A DNA stretch of 64,000 nucleotides, from positions 372,001 to 436,000 of the forward strand of contig OZ253666.1 of assembly GCA_965263305.1 (NCBI GenBank). The letters run 5' to 3'. This document shows, one piece after another, positions 25,010 to 32,023 of this stretch; the stretch's first letter is position 1, and every line of letters begins with the position of its first letter. Position numbers and translations under genes: made by a program. Origin of the DNA: MED-G105 sp965263305 (GTDB taxonomy: Bacteria > Pseudomonadota > Alphaproteobacteria > Caulobacterales > Parvularculaceae). Under the pieces are notes generated by a model that saw only the letters and a program-made list of their open reading frames with translations, was not told the DNA's origin and searched no databases.

Positions 25010-25191
25010 GAAGCCGTCTCAACACCGTGCCCCGGAGTGCACTCCAAAAACCGTAATATACAATCATAATCAAGGAAGAGGCCGCCGACCATCCCCTGAT
25101 TGAAAAAAACGCCCACAGAATGCCCGTTTAAGGAGGCGTAAAGCGTTAGATCAGGATCCGCAGCTTTTTTCGTTGTCAGATGATCGATCAT
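25006..25191 (-). CDS. Hypothetical small protein upstream of the SPOR lipoprotein
   Basis: 61-aa frame from ATG 25191 (a TTG at 25269 would add 26 residues). It overlaps the following lipoprotein gene by ATGA, which argues that it is translated. Contents: basic N-terminus (MIDHLTTKKAADPD), then SLNGHSVGVFFNQGMVGGLFLDYD. No family recognised and no membrane segment is obvious. Confidence 0.4.
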   Translation of the reverse strand: MIDHLTTKKAADPDLTLYASLNGHSVGVFFNQGMVGGLFLDYDCILRFLECTPGHGVETAS

Positions 25192-25315
25192 TATTAAAGA
25201 CTTGCCCTTCGCAATTGTTTCGTCGGTCGGGCATTCATCAAACCGATATTTCGGCGTTATGCTAATCAATGCGATGGCCGCTGGTGCAACACAACCAAGA
25301 AAAGAACTTCAATTT

Positions 25316-26248
25316 ATGTCGATAGCCGATTCTTCTTCTATCTCACGTAACCAGGGCCCGTTTGGCATCGTGCGCACGGTCAAGGCGCTGCGCGCGCGCG
25401 TGGAACAATGGAAAAGCGAAGGACGGACGGTCGCGCTTGTCCCCACGATGGGCGCGCTACATGCCGGTCACCTCAGCCTTGTCCACCATGGGAGAAAAAT
25501 CGCCGACAAAACCGTCGCGAGCATTTTCGTCAATCCATCGCAATTTGCGCCCCATGAGGATTTAGCCACCTATCCACGGGATGAAGAGGCTGATTTCGAC
25601 ATGCTGAAAAACGCTGGCTGTGACCTGGCTTACGCCCCTGACGCACAAGCGATGTATCCGCCAGGATATCAAACCTCAGTCACCGTCACCGACATCTCCC
25701 AAGGCCTCTGCGGCGCCTCCCGTCCGCATTTTTTTGGCGGCGTCGCCACGGTTGTCTGTAAGTTGCTCAATCAAAGTCGGCCCGACATGGCGATATTCGG
25801 CGAGAAAGATTTTCAACAATTGCTGGTCATCCGCCGGATGGTCCGTGACCTTGATATGGGCATGGATATCATTGGCGCGCCGATCATCAGAGAACCAGAT
25901 GGCCTCGCCATGTCGTCGCGCAACGCCTATCTGAGCAAAGACGAACGCGCGATCGCGCCAGCTTTGTTCCGTACTTTGAAAGAAACCGCGGAACAGCTGC
26001 GCGACGGCAAGGATATTGAAGCCGCCCTTGAAACCGCAAGGCGCAATTTGGCAGCGGATGGCATTACTGAGATTGACTATCTGGAGGTTCGCCAGACGGA
26101 GCCGTTCGAGACCGTCTCTGCAGGACCATTGACCGCGCTGACGGCAAACGAACCCAAAGGCGGTGGGCGCGGGCACAACGAATACAGGTTGTTCGCCGCC
26201 GCCCAATTGGGACGAACACGTCTTATCGACAACATCGCTATTCTGTAA
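25316..26248 (+). CDS. panC: Pantothenate synthetase (pantoate-beta-alanine ligase)
   Basis: 310-aa cytosolic enzyme joining pantoate and beta-alanine with ATP, the last step to pantothenate. Signatures: VALVPTMGALHAGHLSLV with the HxGH nucleotidyl-transfer motif, VASIFVNPSQFAPHEDLATYPR (in part), GEKDFQQLLVIRRM and the KMSKS-like MSSRNAYLS. Start 25316 was chosen because similarity begins just after it (a 38-residue longer frame exists). No panB is adjacent. Confidence 0.93.
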   Translation: MSIADSSSISRNQGPFGIVRTVKALRARVEQWKSEGRTVALVPTMGALHAGHLSLVHHGRKIADKTVASIFVNPSQFAPHEDLATYPRDEEADFDMLKNAGCDLAYAPDAQAMYPPGYQTSVTVTDISQGLCGASRPHFFGGVATVVCKLLNQSRPDMAIFGEKDFQQLLVIRRMVRDLDMGMDIIGAPIIREPDGLAMSSRNAYLSKDERAIAPALFRTLKETAEQLRDGKDIEAALETARRNLAADGITEIDYLEVRQTEPFETVSAGPLTALTANEPKGGGRGHNEYRLFAAAQLGRTRLIDNIAIL

Positions 26249-26260
26249 AAAGCCCCGCCG

Positions 26261-27268
26261 TTATCCCGCCACCGGCGCCCTTTCCTTCCGAAAGGTCTTA
26301 AATCTCACTGGCGCAGTCGGGCTCTTTTTTTGCAGAAGGCCGACCTGACCAAATCTGGCTGTTCCACCTTTTACCCCGATGGCAACAAACGCCAGAATAT
26401 CGCCGACACCATCATTGTCGAAATCAGCATGGGCGATTTCCTGCAGACGAGCTGTTTGGTCCTCCATGTCCATGCGCCACAGGCCAGGCCCGTCGGAAAG
26501 CATGGTGGTCGGGACAGGGTCTTGCGCTTTATCGATCAGCGCAGCAGCTTCATCATCGGCCACAACACCCTCTCCGCTTAGCGCGCCCTTACCTACTGAA
26601 CCGCCGTCAACCACACCGTCATCCACCACACCATCGGCGCGCGTTTCTATCCCGTCAGAAATGGTAGGCGCTTCCACCATCCGAAACGGCGGCCCTTCAA
26701 CGATGCTTTGCGCTTCGTCCACGGACAAAGCGCGGCCAGCGAAATAAGTCACCTCTGGTTCAACGGCCGCGAGAAGACTGTCGAGTACGCCGCACGCCCT
26801 GACAAAATACGCCTGCCGACGCATTTCTCGATTTGACAGGGCGAACCAGCTTTTTTCGATCTTTTCGTCGTAGCCAATGCATGTTTTGACAACGGCAAGG
26901 GGGGCGAGATCATCTTTCGGGTCGGCCAGCGTGACGGTGATTGGCGAGCCTTCACCTCTCAAAACGGGGCGCTCCCGGAACGCAAGGAAAACATCGCGGT
27001 CGTAACATCCTTCCGACAGGCCTTCGACCAAAGGAACATCACTTGAGAGGCAGATTTTCTCTAACAGCGGCCGTTCCTTCTCTTCTGGCCCCGCGACCAG
27101 TTGAGCGCCGCCAAGAGCCGCCGCCGCACTCGCCAGCGCCCCAGCGCCAAGGATCGCGGCGCGACCCCGCTGAGCGGTACGATCTGTTACGACGTTTCCA
27201 CGCGCGGCACTTCGAAAATAGTAATTTGAACTATCTTTATGCTCAGCCATAGCGGCATTCACTTTCAT
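26261..27268 (-). CDS. Hypothetical protein with a C-terminal EF-hand-like Ca-binding loop
   Basis: 335-aa frame from ATG 27268 (ATG 27250 alternative). A hydrophobic region RAAILGAGALASAAAALGG (about residues 35-53) looks like a signal or anchor. The middle has cysteines (KICLSS, GCYDRD, KTCIGYD, RACGVLD) and an unusual Val/Asp/Gly repeat (ADGVVDDGVVDGGSVGKG). Near the C-terminus, HADFDNDGVGDILAFVAIG is a DxDxDG calcium loop like those of FG-GAP or dockerin repeats. It begins 48 bases after the DUF1489 gene on the same strand. Family not recognised. Confidence 0.55.
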   Translation of the reverse strand: MKVNAAMAEHKDSSNYYFRSAARGNVVTDRTAQRGRAAILGAGALASAAAALGGAQLVAGPEEKERPLLEKICLSSDVPLVEGLSEGCYDRDVFLAFRERPVLRGEGSPITVTLADPKDDLAPLAVVKTCIGYDEKIEKSWFALSNREMRRQAYFVRACGVLDSLLAAVEPEVTYFAGRALSVDEAQSIVEGPPFRMVEAPTISDGIETRADGVVDDGVVDGGSVGKGALSGEGVVADDEAAALIDKAQDPVPTTMLSDGPGLWRMDMEDQTARLQEIAHADFDNDGVGDILAFVAIGVKGGTARFGQVGLLQKKSPTAPVRFKTFRKERAPVAG

Positions 27269-27315
27269 ATTGTCTCGACCAAAATATCCAAAACACTTGT
27301 TTCGCGCCAATTCGC

Positions 27316-27765
27316 TTAAAGCAACCCCAACTCGGCCAATTGCGCCCGCAAAGCCGGCGGCGGCGCCCCCGCGCCGCCATCGCGACGGTTGGATAGGTCG
27401 TCTGGCGCATCGGACGCAGGTAAGTAGCGCCATCCCTGAAACGCACGCTTGCCTTGAGCTTCCGTCGGAATGACGGGCGGATCAAGCACAATTCGGCATT
27501 TTTTTATGCCGTCAACATCGGTGAAATCTTGCAAATCAAGCAGTTTCTGCCGAACCAAGATAACGCCTTTGATCACCCAGTAGAGCGATCCGCCAGCCAA
27601 TAGCTCATCACCTCTTTTAGGAAACATCCGGGTCTCGTGGTCATGAACCGATCCTAACCCTCTTTTCTTGTTGAATGCGGTGCGGCGTTTCACCCAACCT
27701 TCAAAATTCTCAACACTCTGTGTACCAACGCTTAGCTTTACAAGATGGAGTGACGCCGATGACAT
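27316..27765 (-). CDS. DUF1489 family protein
   Basis: 149-aa protein matching the alphaproteobacterial DUF1489 pattern: LHLVKLSVGTQSVENFEGWV, then ETRMFPKRGDELLAGGSLYW and VIKGVILVRQKL, and a late VLDPPVIPTEAQGKRAFQGWRYL (in part). It is a cytosolic protein of unknown function. The length is normal. Confidence 0.88.
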   Translation of the reverse strand: MSSASLHLVKLSVGTQSVENFEGWVKRRTAFNKKRGLGSVHDHETRMFPKRGDELLAGGSLYWVIKGVILVRQKLLDLQDFTDVDGIKKCRIVLDPPVIPTEAQGKRAFQGWRYLPASDAPDDLSNRRDGGAGAPPPALRAQLAELGLL

Positions 27766-27907
27766 TCTTTAGATGGTCTCCCAAACGGGACGATTTTAAA
27801 GGGTTAACCCGCGCGAACACGGCAAGACTGCGTCAATGAGAGAAAGTCCGCACCACGATGAAAGTCTGCTTCATAGCGCGCTTTTTGTTGACAGATAACG
27901 CGAAGCC

Positions 27908-28882
27908 CTATTCGACGATGCGCAACCTGGCCAATTCGCGGGCGCGCTGGCGCTTTAGATCATGACGCGCCGTGCGTTTCACCAAAATATACATGATAAA
28001 GTAGGACATCGCCGCGCCAATCGCGACAAGCCACATGGGCAAATTATCGAAGAGCTTCACAATCTGACCATAGCTCAGCCCCAGCATGCTCGCGACAGCC
28101 GGAAACTCCTGCCCGACTAAAAGCGCGCCGCCAAGACCAGTCAAAGAAAGCGCCAATACGCCGGCCATCGCAGCGCCAATGGTGACACCCATATCGGCAT
28201 GCTCTTCGGCTTTAGAAATAATCATTTTCGACGGCTCGCCGCCTAAGGCTTGGGCCGCAGCGAACAAGGCACGACCGCGGGCCGCGCGCTCTTCTTCGGA
28301 GAGGGAAATCTCTCCGTCAACGGCGTCTTTATCAATCGACAAGATTGGCGTTGATTTCAGTTCTCGGTCGGTCACGAAATCAAGCTCACATTCGGCCGCC
28401 GGCTGCACATCCGATGTCGGCACCACAAGGGACGCATCCGTCGGCATCAAAAAGAGGGATTTCTCCGCCGCGCGCCGGCGCACAAGGCCGTCGAGCGTGA
28501 CCAGCTCTCCGTTGACGCGCGCGCGCGACCACATCTCAAAGGCCTTAGCGGCAGCCAGTTTATCGCCTTCGTTCAATTTACGGAGCACCGTGGAGCGGCG
28601 CCAATTCGCTTCACCGATATTGAAGATCAATGAAACAACCGCGTCATGCTCATTTTGGTTGAGTGGTGCGCGCACCGTATCGGCGATCAACGCTTCAATC
28701 GGCTGGACGTCATCTCGCAATAAGCGTTCAGCATCAATCTCCGTGACGTTCATGCCGTGACGGGCCGATGATGTGTGGCCATAGCCAACGGTCCACTCTT
28801 CGTTCGGCGTATAATGAGCCGACATCCGAAGACCTTCGTAGCCTTTGATGAGGTTAAGTCCGGTATCCCCCGTCTTCAGCAC
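27908..28882 (-). CDS. GH24 lysozyme-like protein with C-terminal membrane helices
   Basis: 324-aa protein. The first about 145 residues are a phage-type lysozyme (GH24) domain: LNLIKGYEGLRMSAHYT with the catalytic Glu16, then WTVGYGHT, later VVSLIFNIG and RRRAAEKSLFLM. The catalytic Asp expected nine residues after Glu16 is replaced by Thr25, so activity may be altered. A linker leads to a hydrophobic C-terminal region (about 230-255 and 280-300) and a basic tail, so it is membrane-anchored and cellular rather than a plain phage endolysin. GTG start at 28882 behind GGGGTG. Confidence 0.8.
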   Translation of the reverse strand: MLKTGDTGLNLIKGYEGLRMSAHYTPNEEWTVGYGHTSSARHGMNVTEIDAERLLRDDVQPIEALIADTVRAPLNQNEHDAVVSLIFNIGEANWRRSTVLRKLNEGDKLAAAKAFEMWSRARVNGELVTLDGLVRRRAAEKSLFLMPTDASLVVPTSDVQPAAECELDFVTDRELKSTPILSIDKDAVDGEISLSEEERAARGRALFAAAQALGGEPSKMIISKAEEHADMGVTIGAAMAGVLALSLTGLGGALLVGQEFPAVASMLGLSYGQIVKLFDNLPMWLVAIGAAMSYFIMYILVKRTARHDLKRQRARELARLRIVE

Positions 28883-29287
28883 GTTTTCACACCCCTGCTC
28901 ACAACTCGTCTTTTCGACCTGGGCTTCGATCCGCCCTCGCGATTTCCGATCCGAAAAACAACTTCTCGATCCTCAGATTCGCGTTAATCTTCCATTAACT
29001 AGCACGGACGGGGCGCTATGTGTAGCTCAGGCGAGAACTCAAGGGCGTCCCATTTCGGGAGCGTGACCAGGAAGCCTCATCGATCCTACCGGCGCGGCCC
29101 AACAGAAATCCCCAGATTCCCATCGTGAGCAGTCAAAATATAAAGGCGAAACAGAAAAAATCGCCAATTTATCGGGGGTTTTCTGCCTGAAAACGCGCAC
29201 TGGTTGCAAGAACCGCATGGTGAAGCGAGCCATTGACTGGCATGGGACTTGGGTGGGTTTAGGAGCATTTAGGCGAGTAGGTGAAAA
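28883..29287. other. Intergenic region, no gene seen
   Basis: About 400 bases between divergent genes (lysozyme leftward, small membrane protein rightward). Short open frames exist on both strands but lack ribosome sites or recognisable content. Promoters for both neighbours should lie here. Confidence 0.5.
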
Positions 29288-29593
29288 ATGTACGGAAACA
29301 GCGTTGTAAACATTATTGCGGCTTTGATTATCGCCGCAGCGATCCTCTGGACCGGCGGCTTGAACCCGCAAAAAAAGCAATCCTTAGACAAAGCGGCGAT
29401 CGAAGAGATTTACGAGCGCGCCTTAGCGGACGCTCGCAAAGATCTCGCGAATAGCTGCGGCTGCGATGACATAGCCCCCCAAGCTGACACGAAGGCTGGG
29501 GACGACGCCGGCGATGAGACAAGCGCCCCAAACGGTTCTGAAGAGAAAGCCTCGAAAGACAGCGAAAACAAAGGGCAAGAAGGTTCTTTTTAG
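29288..29593 (+). CDS. Small membrane protein with acidic tail, probably frameshifted
   Basis: 101-aa frame with a purine-rich upstream region (GCGAGTAGGTG before the ATG). One N-terminal transmembrane helix (about residues 5-23, NIIAALIIAAAILWTGG), a helical Ala/Glu segment and an acidic Asp/Ser/Glu tail including CGC. The stop TAG at 29591 follows a T5 run. In the -1 frame the reading continues open from 29590 to TAA 29946 without any start codon of its own, with a Pro/Ala/Ser/Thr-rich sequence ending GGKRQQENDGSEE. A -1 shift would give a 219-aa protein with a long disordered extension. Family unknown. Confidence 0.55.
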   Translation: MYGNSVVNIIAALIIAAAILWTGGLNPQKKQSLDKAAIEEIYERALADARKDLANSCGCDDIAPQADTKAGDDAGDETSAPNGSEEKASKDSENKGQEGSF

Positions 29594-29946
29594 ACGCCCG
29601 CCCCGTTCCCTCTTCCCTGCCTGGCGATGGCGCCAGCACGGCGAATGGAACGCGGCGGGCGCCCCAAGACCGCAAATCGCTAGAGGGCTCTCTTGATGGA
29701 CAAAGGGGCGAACCAAGGGATGCCGCCCCCTCAGCGCCCACGGCGCCAGTTGTTGATGACCAACCCCATTTGACAGATATCGGCCGACCAAAGGCCGTGA
29801 CGACACCGGTCACCTTGCCAAACGCATCGGCGCTCCCGCGCCCCTCCGCAACGCTTTCACCACCGCGTTCAGCGGCCGCCACGCCAGCGGTCAGAACACC
29901 CCTTGGCGGTAAACGGCAGCAAGAAAACGACGGTTCCGAAGAGTAA
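29594..29946 (+). pseudogene. Open -1 frame continuing the small membrane protein
   Basis: 117 codons open in the frame of 29593, low complexity (Pro, Ala, Ser, Thr, Arg), with no initiation codon between the last upstream in-frame stop (about 29541) and the body of the frame. Best explained as the displaced 3' part of the gene at 29288, by mutation, sequencing error or programmed slippage at CTTTTTAG. Confidence 0.4.
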
Positions 29947-29964
29947 TTCGGGTCAAAAAAGCGC

Positions 29965-30029
29965 TGGTGATGGCTCTCATCACCATCTTGCGACCGGCCC
30001 AGGACTAACAACCTCTAGTCATGGGCCGG
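29965..30029 (+). other. Two strong hairpins before the second cysteine synthase gene
   Basis: TGGTGATG (29965-29972) pairs perfectly with CATCACCA (29978-29985) over a 5-base loop. Then CCGGCCCAGGACTA (29994-30007) pairs with TAGTCATGGGCCGG (30016-30029) with a single mismatch. The first has A6 on its left side, so it would act as an intrinsic terminator only for leftward transcription. Together they may form an attenuator-like leader for the cysteine synthase gene. Confidence 0.4.
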
Positions 30030-30108
30030 CAAATGGGTCACATCTTCCCGGTGAATGATCACGTCGGATCACCCGTTTCCAATAGACTCAAGAGGTTGCT
30101 TCTCTCCC

Positions 30109-31149
30109 ATGACAGCGTCCCCGATCGCCCGTCCATCGGCCCAAACCAACACGCCGTTCAATTCCGCCCTAGACGCCATTGGCAATACGCCGCTCATCAA
30201 GCTCAAACGCGCCTCGGAAGAAACGGGTTGTACGATCCTCGGCAAAGCGGAATTTATGAACCCGGGCCAATCGGTCAAAGATCGCGCGGCCCTTGGGATT
30301 ATTCGAGATGCGGAGAAGAACGGGCGGCTAAAACCCGGCGGCTTGATTGTTGAGGGCACAGCCGGCAACACCGGCATTGGCCTCGCGATGGTGGCCGGCA
30401 TCCTTGGGTATCGCGCGAAGATCGTCTTTCCGCGGACCCAAAGTGAGGAGAAAAAACAGACGATCCGCCTCCTCGGGGCGGAACTCATCGAAGTTGACGC
30501 CGTTCCTTATGCGGATCCAAAAAACTACGTGCGCTATTCGGGAAGCCTTGCCGAGGAGTTATCCGCCACAGAGCCAAACGGCGTTCTCTGGGCGAACCAG
30601 TTTGACAACACGGCGAACCGCGACGCCCATTACAACACCACGGGCCCAGAAATTTGGGCCCAGACCGATGGGAAAGTCGACGCCTTTACCTGCGCCGTCG
30701 GCTCCGGCGGCACTCTTGGCGGGGTGACCCTCGCCCTTAAAGAACGCAACAACGATATCCGCTGTGTTTTGACGGATCCGGGCGGCTCAAAATTGTATAG
30801 CTGGGTAAAAAACGGCGAGTTAGCGACCGAGGGCGGCTCCATCACAGAGGGTATCGGTCAAGGCCGCGTTACGGCGAATCTAGAAGGCCTCTCTTTTGAC
30901 GACGCTTATCGCGTACCGGACACCGAAGTGCTCGATATTCTCTTTAAGCTGGTCCAAGAAGAAGGCCTTTGCCTTGGCGGATCGGCGGGGGTCAACATCG
31001 CTGGCGCCACGCGGCTCGCCAAAGATTTGGGTCCCGGCCATACCATCGTCACCATCCTTTGCGATTACGGCAATCGGTATGCGTCAAAACTCTACAACCC
31101 CGATTTTCTGCGTTCCAAAAATCTGCCAACGCCGCCCTGGATGGGGTAG
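30109..31149 (+). CDS. Second cysteine synthase / PLP beta-synthase
   Basis: 346-aa PLP-dependent enzyme of the cysteine synthase family. It shows DAIGNTPLIKLKRA, FMNPGQSVKDRAA with the PLP lysine, VEGTAGNTGIGLAMVAG, GSGGTLGGVTLALKE for the phosphate loop, and SAGVNIAGA near the C-terminus. It differs from the copy at 12849-13925 (EGTAGNTG instead of EATSGNTG, no central insertion), so the two are not recent duplicates and may use different acceptors. Start at 30109 (MTASPIARPS) is preferred; ATG 30055 is possible. metC lies 4 kb downstream. Confidence 0.88.
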   Translation: MTASPIARPSAQTNTPFNSALDAIGNTPLIKLKRASEETGCTILGKAEFMNPGQSVKDRAALGIIRDAEKNGRLKPGGLIVEGTAGNTGIGLAMVAGILGYRAKIVFPRTQSEEKKQTIRLLGAELIEVDAVPYADPKNYVRYSGSLAEELSATEPNGVLWANQFDNTANRDAHYNTTGPEIWAQTDGKVDAFTCAVGSGGTLGGVTLALKERNNDIRCVLTDPGGSKLYSWVKNGELATEGGSITEGIGQGRVTANLEGLSFDDAYRVPDTEVLDILFKLVQEEGLCLGGSAGVNIAGATRLAKDLGPGHTIVTILCDYGNRYASKLYNPDFLRSKNLPTPPWMG

Positions 31150-31753
31150 CGCTTTAGCGGTCGCGGGGCGTTTCAGCTAAAGTGTTTCGCACCGAGCCTT
31201 CGGTAGTCGAAAAAATGAGCACTCACAATTCGTTCCGTGCGCATTGCCGTTCTCGACACTTTTTTCGGGGCAAGCTTCATTGCATCAGCTCGGACACCGA
31301 ACGCTTGCGCACGCTCGCCTTTCTGGCGCCGGCTGGTGAGCGGTCTATACATCTAGCAGGGGTAGTTTTGTCGATCCCACTATTTCTTTTCGCCTAGATC
31401 ACAGAAATAGCCCACTGACAAAGGGCAATGTCGCCCGCCCGTGGGTCGTCCGTACAATGCTTGTCGCTGATAAAAAACGCAACTCGGACTATGCGTGTGC
31501 TGAATCGTATTTCTGTTCATTATCGCTGATTGCCGACTTTTTATTTTTTCCACCGATAATTGCAATTTAGCACACTCCTCTAACTCAGGTTAAGATTATT
31601 AACTAAAAACGTCATTTTGGTTAAGAATCTTAATTTACAGCGGCATGGAATTCCATTAATTATGTGTGCGCACAATCAGTGCACCGACGTAAATAGAATA
31701 TCCTTGTGTAGGGTTTCTATTTTTAAATTGAAGATAGAAAAGAGAGAACTAAA
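31150..31753. other. AT-rich regulatory region before the peptide gene
   Basis: About 600 bases without a credible gene. The left part is GC-normal and featureless apart from a weak ACCGA-GCCT-TCGGT hairpin. The right part (from about 31540) turns AT-rich and holds three palindromes listed separately, as expected of a regulated promoter. Confidence 0.6.
31621..31674 (+). promoter_or_regulatory. Three consecutive perfect palindromes upstream of the peptide gene
   Basis: TTAAGAATCTTAA (31621-31633), ATGGAATTCCAT (31645-31656) and TGTGCGCACA (31665-31674) are each perfect dyads, with centres about 23 and 19 bases apart. They end 79 bases before the peptide start. A further TTAAGATT at 31590 repeats half of the first. 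They look like operators for one or more dimeric regulators. Confidence 0.5.
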
Positions 31754-31870
31754 ATGAAAATCGAAGAAAAAGAAATCGGCACAGAGCTTCCGCTGGAGGA
31801 ACTAGAGCAAGTTTCTGGCGGAGATTACCATACGCCACCCCCTCCTCTTCCAGATTTTTGGGGCGCTTAA
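31754..31870 (+). CDS. Putative RiPP/bacteriocin-like precursor peptide with double-glycine leader
   Basis: 38-codon gene, ATG 31754 to TAA 31870, with GAGAG 7-8 bases upstream. Residues 1-23 are an acidic leader ending LPLEELEQVSGG, the pattern of double-glycine leaders cut by C39 peptidase domains of export transporters (Leu at -12/-7, Val -4, Gly-Gly). The predicted core is DYHTPPPPLPDFWGA (15 residues), rich in Pro and aromatics, without Cys and with one Thr, so lanthionine or sactionine chemistry is unlikely. A strong intrinsic terminator follows 41 bases after the stop, typical of a highly expressed precursor upstream of its enzyme gene. The next gene encodes a cupin-like protein. No transporter or peptidase is in the window. 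Confidence 0.7.
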   Translation: MKIEEKEIGTELPLEELEQVSGGDYHTPPPPLPDFWGA

Positions 31871-31911
31871 TTCGTTGATTTCAATTGATTTGATCATCGA
31901 TTGAGACAACC

Positions 31912-31947
31912 GAGGGAGTAAATCGTTTTACTCCCTCTTTTTCTTTT
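31912..31947 (+). terminator. Intrinsic terminator after the precursor peptide gene
   Basis: GAGGGAGTAAA pairs with TTTACTCCCTC around a short TCGT loop (31912-31937) and is followed directly by TTTTTCTTTT. This is a textbook terminator. Readthrough would still reach the cupin-like gene 77 bases further on, giving an expression gradient. Confidence 0.92.
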
Positions 31948-32023
31948 CCAAGCCGTCCATTTTACCGAGATTATTTGCATCGAAAAATTGTGTTTCCAAG
32001 GTACACAATAGGGAGACTTTCCA

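Noticed and set aside
29328..30011. 227-codon minus-strand frame opposite the frameshifted small membrane gene
   Set aside because: Arg/Ser/Gly-rich composition typical of antisense frames; the plus-strand frame has a transmembrane helix and a plausible upstream ribosome site.
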